From: Methanobacterium_B sp963703015
Lineage (GTDB): Archaea > Methanobacteriota > Methanobacteria > Methanobacteriales > Methanobacteriaceae
Reading direction: 5' to 3'
DNA length: 64,000 nucleotides
NCBI GenBank assembly: GCA_963703015.1
Contig: OY969779.1
Span: forward strand, 496,001 to 560,000
Below the pieces are notes generated by a model. The model saw nothing but the letters and a program-made list of their open reading frames with translations. It was not told the origin of the DNA and did no database searches. Made by a program: the position numbers and the translations under genes. Shown piece by piece: positions 41,725-51,871 of the stretch (positions within the stretch are counted from its first letter, which is position 1; each line of letters starts with the position of its first letter).

Positions 41725-42921
41725 ATGAAGCTTAGAAAAGATTTTATCAGTGTTCCTATTTTAAGGTACAAGGGTGATCATACAGATGAAAAACATGCCG
41801 ACTGGCTGGAACTTCTGTTTGATCTGATATTTGTTGCTGCCATTTCAAGGATTGCTTTGAATTTGAGTGACAGCTACAACGTGATAACCTTCTTAGAATC
41901 GTTACCTCTTTTCTTTGCAATATGGTGGGGCTGGGCTGGCCATACATTTTATCTTGACAGGTTTGGTACCGATGATATTTTCAGCAGAATAGTTACGATG
42001 GTACAGATGGTTGCTGTTGCATCGTTGGCTGTTAACGTTAAAGACGCTTTAACAACTTCGGGTGCAGGATTTGCAATTTCATATGCCCTGTTGAGATTTA
42101 TTTTGGTTGCAGAGTATCTTTGGGTTGGAAGAAAACTGCCACAAGCAAGTCCTCTCACCAACAGGTATTCGTTAGGATTTGGTTTAGCAGCTACTATCTG
42201 GCTCATATCTGCCTTTGTTCCTGATCCATACAGATTTTTACTATGGGGAATTGCGCTCTTAATTGATTTCCTAACGCCCTTCACAGCTGGAGAAATACAC
42301 ATCAACTTCCCACCTCATCCAACCCATCTTCCTGAGAGGTTTGGTTTGTTTAGTATAATAGTGATTGGTGAAGCTATTTTAAGTCTTGAAGTTGCTGTGA
42401 GCAACATAGGCACAGACTTTATCACCGAATTCATGGGTTTGATGGGATTGATCATAGCCTTTTCATTGTGGTGGGGATACTTCGAAGAAGCTGGTGGTGC
42501 TGAAGAAAGGGTTCAAGACAGAGGAGATCAAATTGCCAAGTATCAGTTGTGGTTATACTCCCATTTTCCATTTATGCTGGGTGTGGTGGGTGCAGCTGCT
42601 GGAATTAAGCATGTGATAAGTTTACCATATGGATTTGAACTTGCATCTTCAGACACGTGGCTAATGTGCCTATCCCTTGCAGTGGCCCTGATATCCATAA
42701 GTCTCATCTTCATTTCATCATTTAAATGGGAAGATTGCAGGAGAAGAGTGCTTTTAAACTACAGAATGCCCTACTACATAGTAATAGCCCTGGTAATTGC
42801 TACGGCATTTTTAAGTACGGTTGTATCAGGTTTTACAGTACTATGTATCTTAACAATTCTATGCATCTTAAACGTGGTAATTTCCCTCAGGGAAACTCCT
42901 GAAGCAATTTGTGAACTCTAA
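41725..42921 (+). CDS. LtrA (low temperature requirement A) family membrane protein
   Basis: A 398-residue protein with the LtrA signature KHADWLELLFDLIFVAAI near the start and about ten membrane helices. A glycine-aspartate-rich loop lies near residue 270. The family is found in bacteria and archaea and its biochemical role is unsettled. ATG 41725 follows GGAGTTTTAT. It stands alone between convergent and divergent neighbours and has its own promoter with a palindrome. Confidence 0.85.
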   Translation: MKLRKDFISVPILRYKGDHTDEKHADWLELLFDLIFVAAISRIALNLSDSYNVITFLESLPLFFAIWWGWAGHTFYLDRFGTDDIFSRIVTMVQMVAVASLAVNVKDALTTSGAGFAISYALLRFILVAEYLWVGRKLPQASPLTNRYSLGFGLAATIWLISAFVPDPYRFLLWGIALLIDFLTPFTAGEIHINFPPHPTHLPERFGLFSIIVIGEAILSLEVAVSNIGTDFITEFMGLMGLIIAFSLWWGYFEEAGGAEERVQDRGDQIAKYQLWLYSHFPFMLGVVGAAAGIKHVISLPYGFELASSDTWLMCLSLAVALISISLIFISSFKWEDCRRRVLLNYRMPYYIVIALVIATAFLSTVVSGFTVLCILTILCILNVVISLRETPEAICEL

Positions 42922-42968
42922 AAAAAAAGTTTGCTGTAAAAAAAATTTTAGATCATAAATTATTGATC

Positions 42969-43484
42969 TTAATTTCTTTTTACAAATCCTAAGCTGATAT
43001 TTTCGGTACCATTTAGAAATTCCTGACCCTCAACTGTACATTTAAGGGTTGAACCTTCGTACTGTGATAAATATTCAGATTCTATGAATCCCATGTTAAT
43101 CAGTAGATCTATAATGTACCGCAAGTCCTCCTCTGAAAAATTGGTTAATATTCCATAGGTTTCGAGCTTGTTGATGTTATATTTAAAAATAAATGGTGAA
43201 CTACTTCCCTTTAAAACAAGCATTAAACGTTTGATTCCCAGTTGAACAGGAACTTGTTTGAGGCACATCAATATCATTCTTGAAATTGCTGACTCGTAGT
43301 CTGATGTTAATTTTTCAATGGTTGGTTTTGATCTTGATTTTTGACTGTTTGAATTCAAGTAATCTTCGAGTTTATCGTAGTAGATCATTTCACAGCCACA
43401 TTGGCATGTTTTAAGATTCTCTCCAAGATTTTTGTCTGCTATTTCGTAGTACACATCACAGTTTTTACATATCATAAATGGCAT
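42969..43484 (-). CDS. Zinc-ribbon protein with helical C-terminus
   Basis: A 171-residue protein: CKNC (6-9) and CQCGC (28-32) form an N-terminal ribbon; residues 75-160 form a helical region with a likely winged-helix pattern (LETYGILTNFSEEDLRYIID, then LLINMGFIE). A DNA-binding regulator is plausible. It is divergent from the next zinc-ribbon gene. Confidence 0.6.
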   Translation of the reverse strand: MPFMICKNCDVYYEIADKNLGENLKTCQCGCEMIYYDKLEDYLNSNSQKSRSKPTIEKLTSDYESAISRMILMCLKQVPVQLGIKRLMLVLKGSSSPFIFKYNINKLETYGILTNFSEEDLRYIIDLLINMGFIESEYLSQYEGSTLKCTVEGQEFLNGTENISLGFVKRN

Positions 43485-43581
43485 TTTTTAATCCCCCAAA
43501 ACACGAGCAGGCTCCCTGCTCTTTCATGATATATTCCTTATCTCTAGTCCACATACTTTGAATTAATAATCAAACCATATA

Positions 43582-44025
43582 ATGGTAGTTGATATATCTG
43601 TTAATGCAGATAAAGATAATAGTAAGCTGATGTTGAATTATGGAATGATAACAATGTCCTATGATACTGATGATGGTGAAGATTTTGGTAGGCTATGTCC
43701 AGCTTGTGGAATTGCAAACCCCCAAGAGTACCAGCGATGCATGATGTGCGATAAGGATCTTACCCTGACTGTTTTATTTATTGAAGACGATTTTTTTGAT
43801 ATGGAACTAACCAAAACAGAGTTAATTGAGTACAGGAAAAATTATTTTAGAACACGACGAACAGGTAAAATCCAACATTTTCAGTTGGATAAAATGGAAG
43901 ATATTGATTTTGAAAGTCCTGTTAAACGTTTAAGTTTCAATTATAACGGTAAAAGAGAAGTTTATCCCTTAAAAGACGAAAATTACAGACTTTTAAAGCT
44001 GAAACTTGTGGAACAAGTAAAATAA
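43582..44025 (+). CDS. Zinc-ribbon protein of unknown function
   Basis: A 147-residue protein with CPACG (38-42) and CMMC (52-55) as a ribbon, then a small alpha/beta domain (about 60-147) rich in basic residues. No clear ribosome binding site precedes ATG 43582, and a short leader or leaderless mRNA is possible. Conserved-looking but not recognised. Confidence 0.6.
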   Translation: MVVDISVNADKDNSKLMLNYGMITMSYDTDDGEDFGRLCPACGIANPQEYQRCMMCDKDLTLTVLFIEDDFFDMELTKTELIEYRKNYFRTRRTGKIQHFQLDKMEDIDFESPVKRLSFNYNGKREVYPLKDENYRLLKLKLVEQVK

Positions 44026-44092
44026 ATAAAAATAAATGGGTCAACAATAGTCTGAAAAATTTTAGTAGAATCTTCCACACAGTTGTTTCATG

Positions 44093-45796
44093 TTATCTTG
44101 TTGTTTTTAAGGTTCTGAGTCTGTTTAGTGCAGCTGCAATTTCAAAGGTTCTGGGTCTAGATAGGTTGTTTGGATACTTCCGTCCAGATGGGGCCAGAAC
44201 ATCTAACCCATGATTATTCATTGTTTCTTCGAGCTGTTTCATCAGTTCTTCCATTGAAACCTTTCCATTCATGAAGTTTTGAGCTGCGTAGTGCAATGCA
44301 TACGAAATAGTCCTTGTTTGACTTGAATCCACCAGTTGTTCGACCTGGGAGATGTCTATCACATCCTTTCCAACTAGTACCTGTGTTTTGCCCCGTGAAT
44401 CAAGTTTTAATTTGCGTCCCTTCATGGCTTTGATACTTCCAGAAAGTGGATATCTCTTTTCATAGTTGAACTTGGTTTTAACTTCTGTTTTTCTGTTGAT
44501 GGGAATTTCTTCCTTGATTTGCATTGCCCTTTCTGTTGCATCGTATGGAAGGTAGTTGTCCATCATAATTACCGTGTCTGCAGCTTCGAAGTAGTCGCCT
44601 GATCCACCCATTACCAGTATTGTTGATACACCATGATCGATGTAAAGTTCCTTCACCCTGTCAATGAAGGGTGTTATGGGTTCTTTTTCTGTTGCAACTA
44701 ATTTCTGCATTCTTTCGTCTCTAATCATGAAGTTGGTTGCTGATGTGTCTTCATCAAAGAGTAGGAGTTTTGAACCTGCTTCAATTGCTTCGACTATGTT
44801 GGCTGCCTGTGATGTGGAACCAGATGCATTTTCAGATGAAAACTTTCGTGTATTCTTTTCCATGGGAGGGTTATGGATAAATGAACTTATGTCAACATTT
44901 TCTATTTTCCTCCCATCTTCTGCACGAATCTTAACAGCAGTGGGATCAGTCACAACCATATCCCTACCATCCCTATATCTGTGGTTGTAAATACCAAGTT
45001 CAATGGCATGTAGAACTGTGGACTTACCATGATAACCTCCACCAACCACCAAGGTCACACCCTCTGGAATTCCCATCCCAGTTAAAGTCCCATGATTTGG
45101 AGTTTCTATACTGATAAGAAGTGATTCAGGAGTTTTAAATTTTACAGCCCCTTTCAATGGTTCTTCTGATATTCCACTCCTTCTGGGAAGTACTGAACCA
45201 TCCAATATAAATGCCACAATACCTCTCTGTTTCAATTCATTTCTTATGAAGTCTGAATCCTCATTTATAAACACATGTTCCCTTAGATCATCTGCATCGA
45301 CATGATCGTGTGTGCAGGATTCCATGATGATTCTAGGCAGAACTTCTAAGAATAGTTCCTTGGCTTCTTTCCCAAGTATTCTTCTTCCCCTGGCAGGAAG
45401 ACCCACTGATAATCTGATTTCAAGGGATGATTCATCTATCAAGACACTGGTTCTCTCCAAAATCTCCGGACCTCCAGAATCTATTGATATCACTCCACTT
45501 TTTCCACTGCCTGTTTTTCCTTTAACATGGTTTTTGATGGATTTATTGAAGACACGTCCAATATAATCTGCTACTGCTATTTTTCTAGCACAGTTTGTTA
45601 GTAGTTCCCTTGGAAAGGTTACTTCATCCATTACAATCCTTATTAATGATGGTGATGCAAAGGGATCCCTTTGAACATGGACAATGTCAAGGGTGAAAAA
45701 ATCGAACTTGTAAATTCCCTTGATTTCATTGTAGTTTTTGTATCCCCTACCATCTATCATTCCAAATAGCTTCTGAAGTTTTTTATAATCTTTCAT
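44093..45796 (-). CDS. ABC-class ATPase (COG3044 type)
   Basis: A 567-residue protein of the predicted ABC-class ATPase family. A domain of about 230 residues precedes the Walker A motif GGGYHGKST; the signature-like region SGSTSQAANIVEAIEAGSKL comes next, and Walker B is LLLFDEDTSATNF. The family has been described from genomes only and its target is unknown. It is transcribed alone, with about 180 bases of AT-rich DNA upstream. Confidence 0.85.
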   Translation of the reverse strand: MKDYKKLQKLFGMIDGRGYKNYNEIKGIYKFDFFTLDIVHVQRDPFASPSLIRIVMDEVTFPRELLTNCARKIAVADYIGRVFNKSIKNHVKGKTGSGKSGVISIDSGGPEILERTSVLIDESSLEIRLSVGLPARGRRILGKEAKELFLEVLPRIIMESCTHDHVDADDLREHVFINEDSDFIRNELKQRGIVAFILDGSVLPRRSGISEEPLKGAVKFKTPESLLISIETPNHGTLTGMGIPEGVTLVVGGGYHGKSTVLHAIELGIYNHRYRDGRDMVVTDPTAVKIRAEDGRKIENVDISSFIHNPPMEKNTRKFSSENASGSTSQAANIVEAIEAGSKLLLFDEDTSATNFMIRDERMQKLVATEKEPITPFIDRVKELYIDHGVSTILVMGGSGDYFEAADTVIMMDNYLPYDATERAMQIKEEIPINRKTEVKTKFNYEKRYPLSGSIKAMKGRKLKLDSRGKTQVLVGKDVIDISQVEQLVDSSQTRTISYALHYAAQNFMNGKVSMEELMKQLEETMNNHGLDVLAPSGRKYPNNLSRPRTFEIAAALNRLRTLKTTR

Positions 45797-45975
45797 GGTA
45801 TCAAATCTTAATAAACATAAAATCTCTATTTAAGTTCCAACTGAACTTTTTATCTCTAAATCTCAATTTTAAATTGTGCTATCTGCATTTTTCAGGGCAA
45901 TTCCCTAATTAAATTTTCAACAGTAGAATAATTAGTTTTCAGTATCCGGCTATAGTTTTATTTTCTTTATATAAT

Positions 45976-46659
45976 TTAGATTTTTTTGGCTATTATGATG
46001 TAGCCCAAGGTGTTGTTACCATGGAATGTTTTAAAGGTTGTTTTTAGGGTGATTTCTATATTGAATCGATTTTTTAGGAGTTGTTCCAGTTCTTCTAATG
46101 TGTAGTGATGAACCAAGAAAAGTTCTTTTCCTCCTTCTTTACCATCTTCAGTCACCAAAAATGTTCCCTTCTCTCCTGTTGATGAATAATCCCCCAGGTA
46201 CCTATCCTTGTAAAGTTTGTTGCTCCAGTTCTGTCCGAAATCTGCTAGGTATAGGATTCCTCTAGGTGAGAGAACCCTCCAAGCTTCCTTAATAATTTCA
46301 TGTCTATCCTCAGGATTGGTAATTGTGGTTAAAAAAGCCTGCATTATACATGCATCAAAATAATTATCATCATATGGCAAATTTAATGCATCTGCCGTTA
46401 TAAAATCTATTTTCTCAGGATATTCCTCGTTGGTTTTCTTTGCTTGTTGTGATGCATATTCGATTGAATTTTTATTGATATCAAATCCAGAGACATTGTA
46501 ACCTTTTTTCTGGAGTTCAAATCCTACTCTACCCCATGCACATCCAAAATCCACTACTTTGGTTTTAGTTGGAACCTTGCTAAAAAATAGTCCATTAAGT
46601 TCTACTGTAGAAGGAGTTTCCTTACCAACAAACTGTTTCCATCCACTGCCTGTTTCCAT
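45976..46659 (-). CDS. SAM-dependent methyltransferase, class I
   Basis: A 227-residue protein with motif I VVDFGCAWGRVGFEL, an acidic residue in SGFDINKNSI and motif post-II DALNLPYDDNYFDACIMQ, the usual order for small-molecule methyltransferases (UbiE/Methyltransf_11 type). Acceptor unknown. Its C-terminus carries a small lid domain. Confidence 0.8.
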   Translation of the reverse strand: METGSGWKQFVGKETPSTVELNGLFFSKVPTKTKVVDFGCAWGRVGFELQKKGYNVSGFDINKNSIEYASQQAKKTNEEYPEKIDFITADALNLPYDDNYFDACIMQAFLTTITNPEDRHEIIKEAWRVLSPRGILYLADFGQNWSNKLYKDRYLGDYSSTGEKGTFLVTEDGKEGGKELFLVHHYTLEELEQLLKNRFNIEITLKTTFKTFHGNNTLGYIIIAKKI

Positions 46660-46770
46660 GTTCTAATTAATGGTGCTCCCATCTAAAAATTTTTTCTATC
46701 CTGGAAACTTAAATAGCAAAGCATATTTATTAGGTAAATCAATTAAATTTAAATATTATGAGGCCATTAA

Positions 46771-48810
46771 ATGGAATTTCAGTACATAACATACTCACTA
46801 TTGTTGATAGTAAGCTCATTAATTAGTATTTTTTTGTCTTGGAGTGCTTGGAAAAGGCGAAAAGTGAATGGTGCCCTATACCTTTGTCTGCTTTTCATAT
46901 TTGTGACTGAATGGTCACTTACAAGTGCGTTGGAAATTTCCTCAACTGACCTCATGTTGAAGATCATCTATGCAAAACTGAGCTACATAGGTATGTTACT
47001 CATACCACCACTTTGGTTTTTGTTCACCCTAGATTACACCCAGAACCAGGAAGTAATAAAAAGGCCAAGGATAATTATATTATTCTTAATTCCCATCTTA
47101 ATCATTTATCTGGCCATTACCAATGAATGGCATGGACTTGTATGGCCAAAAATAACTCCCCTCTACACTTCAGAGGGACTGTTCTTAATTTATCAACATG
47201 GGCCAGCAGCAATTTTCTCGGCGATATACTCATTCATCCTCATACTGGCAGGTTTGGTCCTGATCGGATTAAATTTATTTAAAACTTCCCATCTATACCA
47301 AAAACAGGCCATGCTGATATTTTTAGCAGCTTTAATCCCCTTAATTAGTAATTCCCTTTATGCAGCCGATCTTTATCCATTCCATTTTGATCCAACACCC
47401 CTTGCCATAACAATATCTGGAATACTCATTGTTTGGAGCATATTCTGGTACAAACTCCTTGACATAATGCCCCCAGCTTACAAGGGACTTTTTGAGAGTA
47501 TGAAAAATGGAGTAGTTGTTTTAGATACTTATGAAAGAATAATGGACCTAAATCCAGCGGCTGAAAAACTGCTTGATTTAGATAAGTACTGCATAGGCCA
47601 AGAAGCAAGAGATAAATTTGAAATATGGGATAAAATAGCTCCAAATGGAAGAAATGACGGTTCTACAGATTTAAAGTTGAATAACTCCGAAAATATGTGG
47701 ATAGAAGTTCAATTCACCCCAGTTTATAGTAGTGGGTTATTTTCAGGTTGGATATATATCTTTGAAGATATTACCAAGAGGAAAAATGTAGAAAACAGAA
47801 TAGCCAAATCTGAGAAGAAGTACAGGGAACTGGCAGATCTGCTTCCCCAAACAGTTTTTGAAACAGATGTGAATGCCAAGTTAACCTTCATGAATGTTTC
47901 AGGGCATGAGATGTTTGGTTACACACAGAAAAGTGTTGAAGAAGGTCTCAGTATATTGGAACTGATTATAGAGGAAGAAAGATCCATATCTAAGGAAAAA
48001 ATCACCGAAGTTCTCAAGGGAAATGGTTCTGGTGACGAGTACACCGCAAAGAAATGGGATGGAACCCTGTTTCCAATTATTTTACATTCAAATCCCATCA
48101 TTAACAGAGGAATATTTGAGGGGTTCAGGGGCATCATCATAGATATTTCTGATATCAAGGATGCTGAAGAAAAAATAATGGAGTCACTAAATGAGAAGGA
48201 AGTTCTGCTTCAAGAGATTCATCACCGTGTGAAAAATAACATGCAGATCATCTCAAGCCTCCTGTCACTTCAAGCCAACCATACAGACAACGAAGAAACT
48301 GTGGAGATCCTTAAAGAAAGCAGGGGTCGTGTTAAATCCATGGCCATGATACATGAAAAACTTTACCACGGCCAAAACATTGGCAAATTAAACATGGCAG
48401 AATATTTGAACAACTTGGTAAGTGACATAGTCAGATTCTACTCCAAACCATCATCGGACATAAGAATTGATGTGGATGTTGAAGACATCAAACTAAACAT
48501 TGACACAGCAATACCAATGGGCCTGATGGTAAACGAAATTGTATCAAACTCCACAAAATACGCATTTCCAAATAAAAGTGGATTGGTAACTCTTAAACTT
48601 AAATATTTAGATGATCATTATTTATTATACGTGTCAGACAATGGAACAGGTTTTTCTGAAGATTTAATTACCCAAGAATCAACAACCCTTGGTTTGAAAC
48701 TCATTAAAACTTTAGCAATACAGCTTGAAGGTGAACTTGAAATAAAATCAAACAACGGAACAACATTTATTTTAAAATTTAAAGAACTGAAATACAACGA
48801 AAGACTGTAA
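46771..48810 (+). CDS. Sensor histidine kinase: 7TM, two PAS, HisKA_2, HATPase
   Basis: A 679-residue membrane kinase. Residues 1-225 form seven membrane helices of the histidine-kinase N-terminal 7TM type. PAS domains lie at about 240-340 and 355-465. The dimerisation/phosphoacceptor region reads EIHHRVKNNMQIISSLLSLQ (about 484-503), the HisKA_2 type, with the acceptor at the HH pair. The ATPase domain has an N-box near GLMVNEIVSN and a glycine box DNGTGF. No response regulator gene is adjacent, so its partner lies elsewhere. Confidence 0.9.
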   Translation: MEFQYITYSLLLIVSSLISIFLSWSAWKRRKVNGALYLCLLFIFVTEWSLTSALEISSTDLMLKIIYAKLSYIGMLLIPPLWFLFTLDYTQNQEVIKRPRIIILFLIPILIIYLAITNEWHGLVWPKITPLYTSEGLFLIYQHGPAAIFSAIYSFILILAGLVLIGLNLFKTSHLYQKQAMLIFLAALIPLISNSLYAADLYPFHFDPTPLAITISGILIVWSIFWYKLLDIMPPAYKGLFESMKNGVVVLDTYERIMDLNPAAEKLLDLDKYCIGQEARDKFEIWDKIAPNGRNDGSTDLKLNNSENMWIEVQFTPVYSSGLFSGWIYIFEDITKRKNVENRIAKSEKKYRELADLLPQTVFETDVNAKLTFMNVSGHEMFGYTQKSVEEGLSILELIIEEERSISKEKITEVLKGNGSGDEYTAKKWDGTLFPIILHSNPIINRGIFEGFRGIIIDISDIKDAEEKIMESLNEKEVLLQEIHHRVKNNMQIISSLLSLQANHTDNEETVEILKESRGRVKSMAMIHEKLYHGQNIGKLNMAEYLNNLVSDIVRFYSKPSSDIRIDVDVEDIKLNIDTAIPMGLMVNEIVSNSTKYAFPNKSGLVTLKLKYLDDHYLLYVSDNGTGFSEDLITQESTTLGLKLIKTLAIQLEGELEIKSNNGTTFILKFKELKYNERL

Positions 48811-49182
48811 AAATACAAATCCAAACAGATTTAGCAATTAAAAATCGCCATATTTTCAAGATTCAAAACCAAGCAGCACCATTAACATTGATTTTCAAAA
48901 ATTTAAGCGAGAATAATAGGTTGGGATAGTTTTTAATTTTTCACCTGCTTTGAATTGATATTACGTTACATGTAAATCTTCCCAACACTCATCTGCACAA
49001 GGTTTAAATAACAGTAACGTGAATTAGTTATATCTATAATTTTTATTGTTTACAAAATAGTTTACATACTTTTATTCTTGTTTACACCTTTGTTTAAAAT
49101 GTTCTTGTTAAAACAAGCTATTATATCTATTTTATTGATTTTTACCAGAAGTATTAGAACTAAAAATCGACGAGGTGACCAA
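48811..49182. promoter_or_regulatory. Gene-free region with GTTTACA repeats
   Basis: GTTTACA occurs at 49048-49054, 49060-49066 and 49080-49086 in direct orientation, and the palindrome TTACATGTAA lies at 48966-48975. All are upstream of the radical SAM gene. A TATA-like TTATATCTATAA sits between them near 49027. No gene is supported here. Confidence 0.5.
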
Positions 49183-50601
49183 ATGAAAGTAGCGTTAATA
49201 AATCCGGCTCAACTGGATTCAAAATATAAATTTATGGGTGTGGTTGCACCCCCATTAGGACTGGCATACATGGCTGCAGTTCTGGAAGAAAATGATGTGG
49301 AAGTCATTATCATTGATGCCTGTGCACTTGAGATGGATCTTGGATCTGTTGGTAAGCAACTCATTGAATTCTCACCAGATATCATTGCACTCACAGCACT
49401 AACACCAACCATAGCTAAGGCACTTGAAACTGCAGAATATTCAAAAAGTGTCTGTAAAGACGCGTTGATAGTGATGGGAGGTTATCATCCAACCTTCAAC
49501 TACAAGGAAATTTTGAAGTACGACTTTGTGGATGTTGTTACCATTGGTGAGGGAGAAGAAACCCTCCTGGATCTTACACAAACATTGGAACATGACTTGC
49601 CACTATCATCTGTTAATGGAATAGCATTTGATGATGTTGTAACTCCTCCAAGGCAGTTAATTATGGACCTTGATAGTTTACCACTTCCAGCAAGACATCT
49701 TCTTCCAATGGACAGTTACAAACTTCTAAACATGGACACTAAGATGTCAACCATGATTACCAGCCGCGGATGTCCAATGCAATGTTCATTCTGTTCATCT
49801 GCAGCCCTGCATGGATCCAAACTCCGCATGAGATCTGTGGATAAGATCTTAGATGAAATGGAGTACCTTGTAAATGAAATGGGCATAGAAACCATCGCAT
49901 TTATGGATGATACATTTACCATCAGTAAAAAACGTGTGATTGAACTCTGTGAAGGTATTGAAGAGAGGAATATCGAAGTTATGTGGGGTTGCACATCACG
50001 TGTTGATTCCTTAAACAAGGAACTTTTAAGGAGAATGAAAAGGGCAGGATGCATCACAGTATTTATGGGAGTTGAATCTGCAGATCAGCAGATGCTTGAC
50101 ACAGTGAACAAACAAACCACCATAGAAAGGATCAGAGATGCGTTTGAAGTATCCCGTCAGGAAAAAATAAGAACCATAGCATCGGTAGTTCTTGGAATGC
50201 CTGGTGACACCCATGAGAGCATTAAAAATACCATAAATTTTGTGAAGGAACTCAATCCTTCATACGCCATATTCTCACTGGCCACACCATATCCAGGTAC
50301 GAAGTTTTACCAGCAAACCCTTGAGAAGGATCTGATAAAGGTGAAGGACTGGTCCAAGTACACGTTGATCTCCCCAATTCTTGAAACAGTTGATTGTTCC
50401 TTGGAAGAACTTAAAAATTTACAGGCATCTGCATTTAAAAAGTTCTATCTAAGACCAATGTACCTCATCAGACAAATAATCATGGACGGCCCAATACTTA
50501 TTAAAACCATATCTGGCGTGATGAGAAACATCATGTTCCCTGCAAAGAAGAATCAAGATGTTCCAATGAAATTCCAAAAAAGAATGGTGGATCTGGATTA
50601 A
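49183..50601 (+). CDS. B12-binding/radical SAM protein
   Basis: A 472-residue protein with an N-terminal cobalamin-binding-type Rossmann domain (KVALINPAQ; PPLGLAYMAAVLEEN; about 1-140), then a radical SAM domain with Cys197, Cys201 and Cys204 in RGCPMQCSFC. The cobalamin domain lacks a clear DxHxxG, as in many such proteins. They perform methyl transfers or ring rearrangements on unknown substrates. I chose ATG 49183 since GAGGTGACCAA lies before it; the 35-residue upstream extension looks non-coding. GTTTACA repeats precede it. Confidence 0.85.
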   Translation: MKVALINPAQLDSKYKFMGVVAPPLGLAYMAAVLEENDVEVIIIDACALEMDLGSVGKQLIEFSPDIIALTALTPTIAKALETAEYSKSVCKDALIVMGGYHPTFNYKEILKYDFVDVVTIGEGEETLLDLTQTLEHDLPLSSVNGIAFDDVVTPPRQLIMDLDSLPLPARHLLPMDSYKLLNMDTKMSTMITSRGCPMQCSFCSSAALHGSKLRMRSVDKILDEMEYLVNEMGIETIAFMDDTFTISKKRVIELCEGIEERNIEVMWGCTSRVDSLNKELLRRMKRAGCITVFMGVESADQQMLDTVNKQTTIERIRDAFEVSRQEKIRTIASVVLGMPGDTHESIKNTINFVKELNPSYAIFSLATPYPGTKFYQQTLEKDLIKVKDWSKYTLISPILETVDCSLEELKNLQASAFKKFYLRPMYLIRQIIMDGPILIKTISGVMRNIMFPAKKNQDVPMKFQKRMVDLD

Positions 50602-50636
50602 ATCCATCCAGTATTCCCATTACTGTCTATTTTTTT

Positions 50637-51803
50637 TTATCCAGTGCCAATTGCACTAATTTCCCTTAATTTATTCACTATTTCGTTTAATGCATCTGCA
50701 ATGGCCTCAACATCATCCATTGTATTGAACCGACCAAAGCTTATTCTAAGTGATCCATGGGCCCTTTCAGGATCTCCCCCTATTCCCAAAATAACATGAC
50801 TTGCTTGGAGTGAACGGCTGAAGCATGCTGATCCTGTGCTCACTGCAAATCCCCTCATGTCCAGGTGGAGTGTGATTGATTCTCCCTCAACGTAGTCAAA
50901 TGTTATGTTGGCATTTTGTGGGATTCTTTCTGTGGGATGGCCATTTAGTGTGGTGTTGGGTATTTCATTGAGCACCCTTTGCATGAGATGATCCCTCATT
51001 TGAATGAATTTATCATTCTCATCACTACTTGTGAGTTCAACTGCCTTTTTAAAACCTATTGCTCCAGGGATGTTTTCCAATCCACCCCTCTTATTAAATT
51101 CCTGAAAACCTCCATCCAAATATTTACTGAAGGGTGTTCCTTTTTTCAGGTACAGTGCCCCAATTCCACTTGGTCCGTGGAGGGTGTGTGCTGATATTGT
51201 TACCATGTCCGCATTTATCTTATGAAGGTCCAGTGGTACTTTGGTAAATGTATGGGTTGCATCTGTATGGAAAAGCACGTTTTTCTCGTTACATATCTCA
51301 GTTATGGTTTTTATATCTTGGATGGTGCCTATTTCCTGGTTTGCGTGCTGTACTGATACTAAGCTAGTTTCTGGTTTGATGAGTTTCTGGATTGATTCAG
51401 GATCCACCATTCCATATTCATCCACATCAACATAGCTAACTTCATATCCCTGTTTCTCGAAGGATTTAAAACTATTTAAAACTGGAAAATCTTCAATTTT
51501 AGAGACAATTAAGTGATTTCCTTTTTTATTCTTTTGTGCTAATGCAGCACCTTTAATAGCAGTGTTGCTTGATTCAGAACTTCCAGATGTGAATATGAGT
51601 TCACTGTCCCCTGCACCAATGTAGTTAGCCAAGTAGTTTCTACTATCTTCTAAAGCTTCACGGGCCTCTATACCCATGGAGTATCCTGTTTCCGAAGTGG
51701 GTATAGCATATTTTTCGAATAAATATGGTTTCATGGCTTCTAAAACTCTTTCATCCATCCTTGTAATTGATGAATTATCCAGGTACCTGTACTTAAGTTC
51801 CAT
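50637..51803 (-). CDS. NifS-like protein lacking the PLP lysine
   Basis: A 388-residue class V aminotransferase-fold protein. Conserved features are present: QHANQEIGTIQD (substrate and ring-stacking His), FHTDATHT (ring-nitrogen Asp), and the active Cys327 in STGSACFSR. At the cofactor lysine, however, the usual SAHK-x-x-GPxG reads SAHTLHGPSG, with Thr207 in place of Lys. The codon is ACC, read directly. A normal PLP Schiff base seems impossible here. Start ATG 51803 lies behind GGAGGGAAAGGTGT. It heads a sulfur cluster with DsrE-like and TusA genes. Confidence 0.8.
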   Translation of the reverse strand: MELKYRYLDNSSITRMDERVLEAMKPYLFEKYAIPTSETGYSMGIEAREALEDSRNYLANYIGAGDSELIFTSGSSESSNTAIKGAALAQKNKKGNHLIVSKIEDFPVLNSFKSFEKQGYEVSYVDVDEYGMVDPESIQKLIKPETSLVSVQHANQEIGTIQDIKTITEICNEKNVLFHTDATHTFTKVPLDLHKINADMVTISAHTLHGPSGIGALYLKKGTPFSKYLDGGFQEFNKRGGLENIPGAIGFKKAVELTSSDENDKFIQMRDHLMQRVLNEIPNTTLNGHPTERIPQNANITFDYVEGESITLHLDMRGFAVSTGSACFSRSLQASHVILGIGGDPERAHGSLRISFGRFNTMDDVEAIADALNEIVNKLREISAIGTG

Positions 51804-51871
51804 ACACCTTTCCCTCCTGTTTTTCAATATCATGTCCACCAAAAAGAAGACTTTTGTTCATGGGAGTTGAT

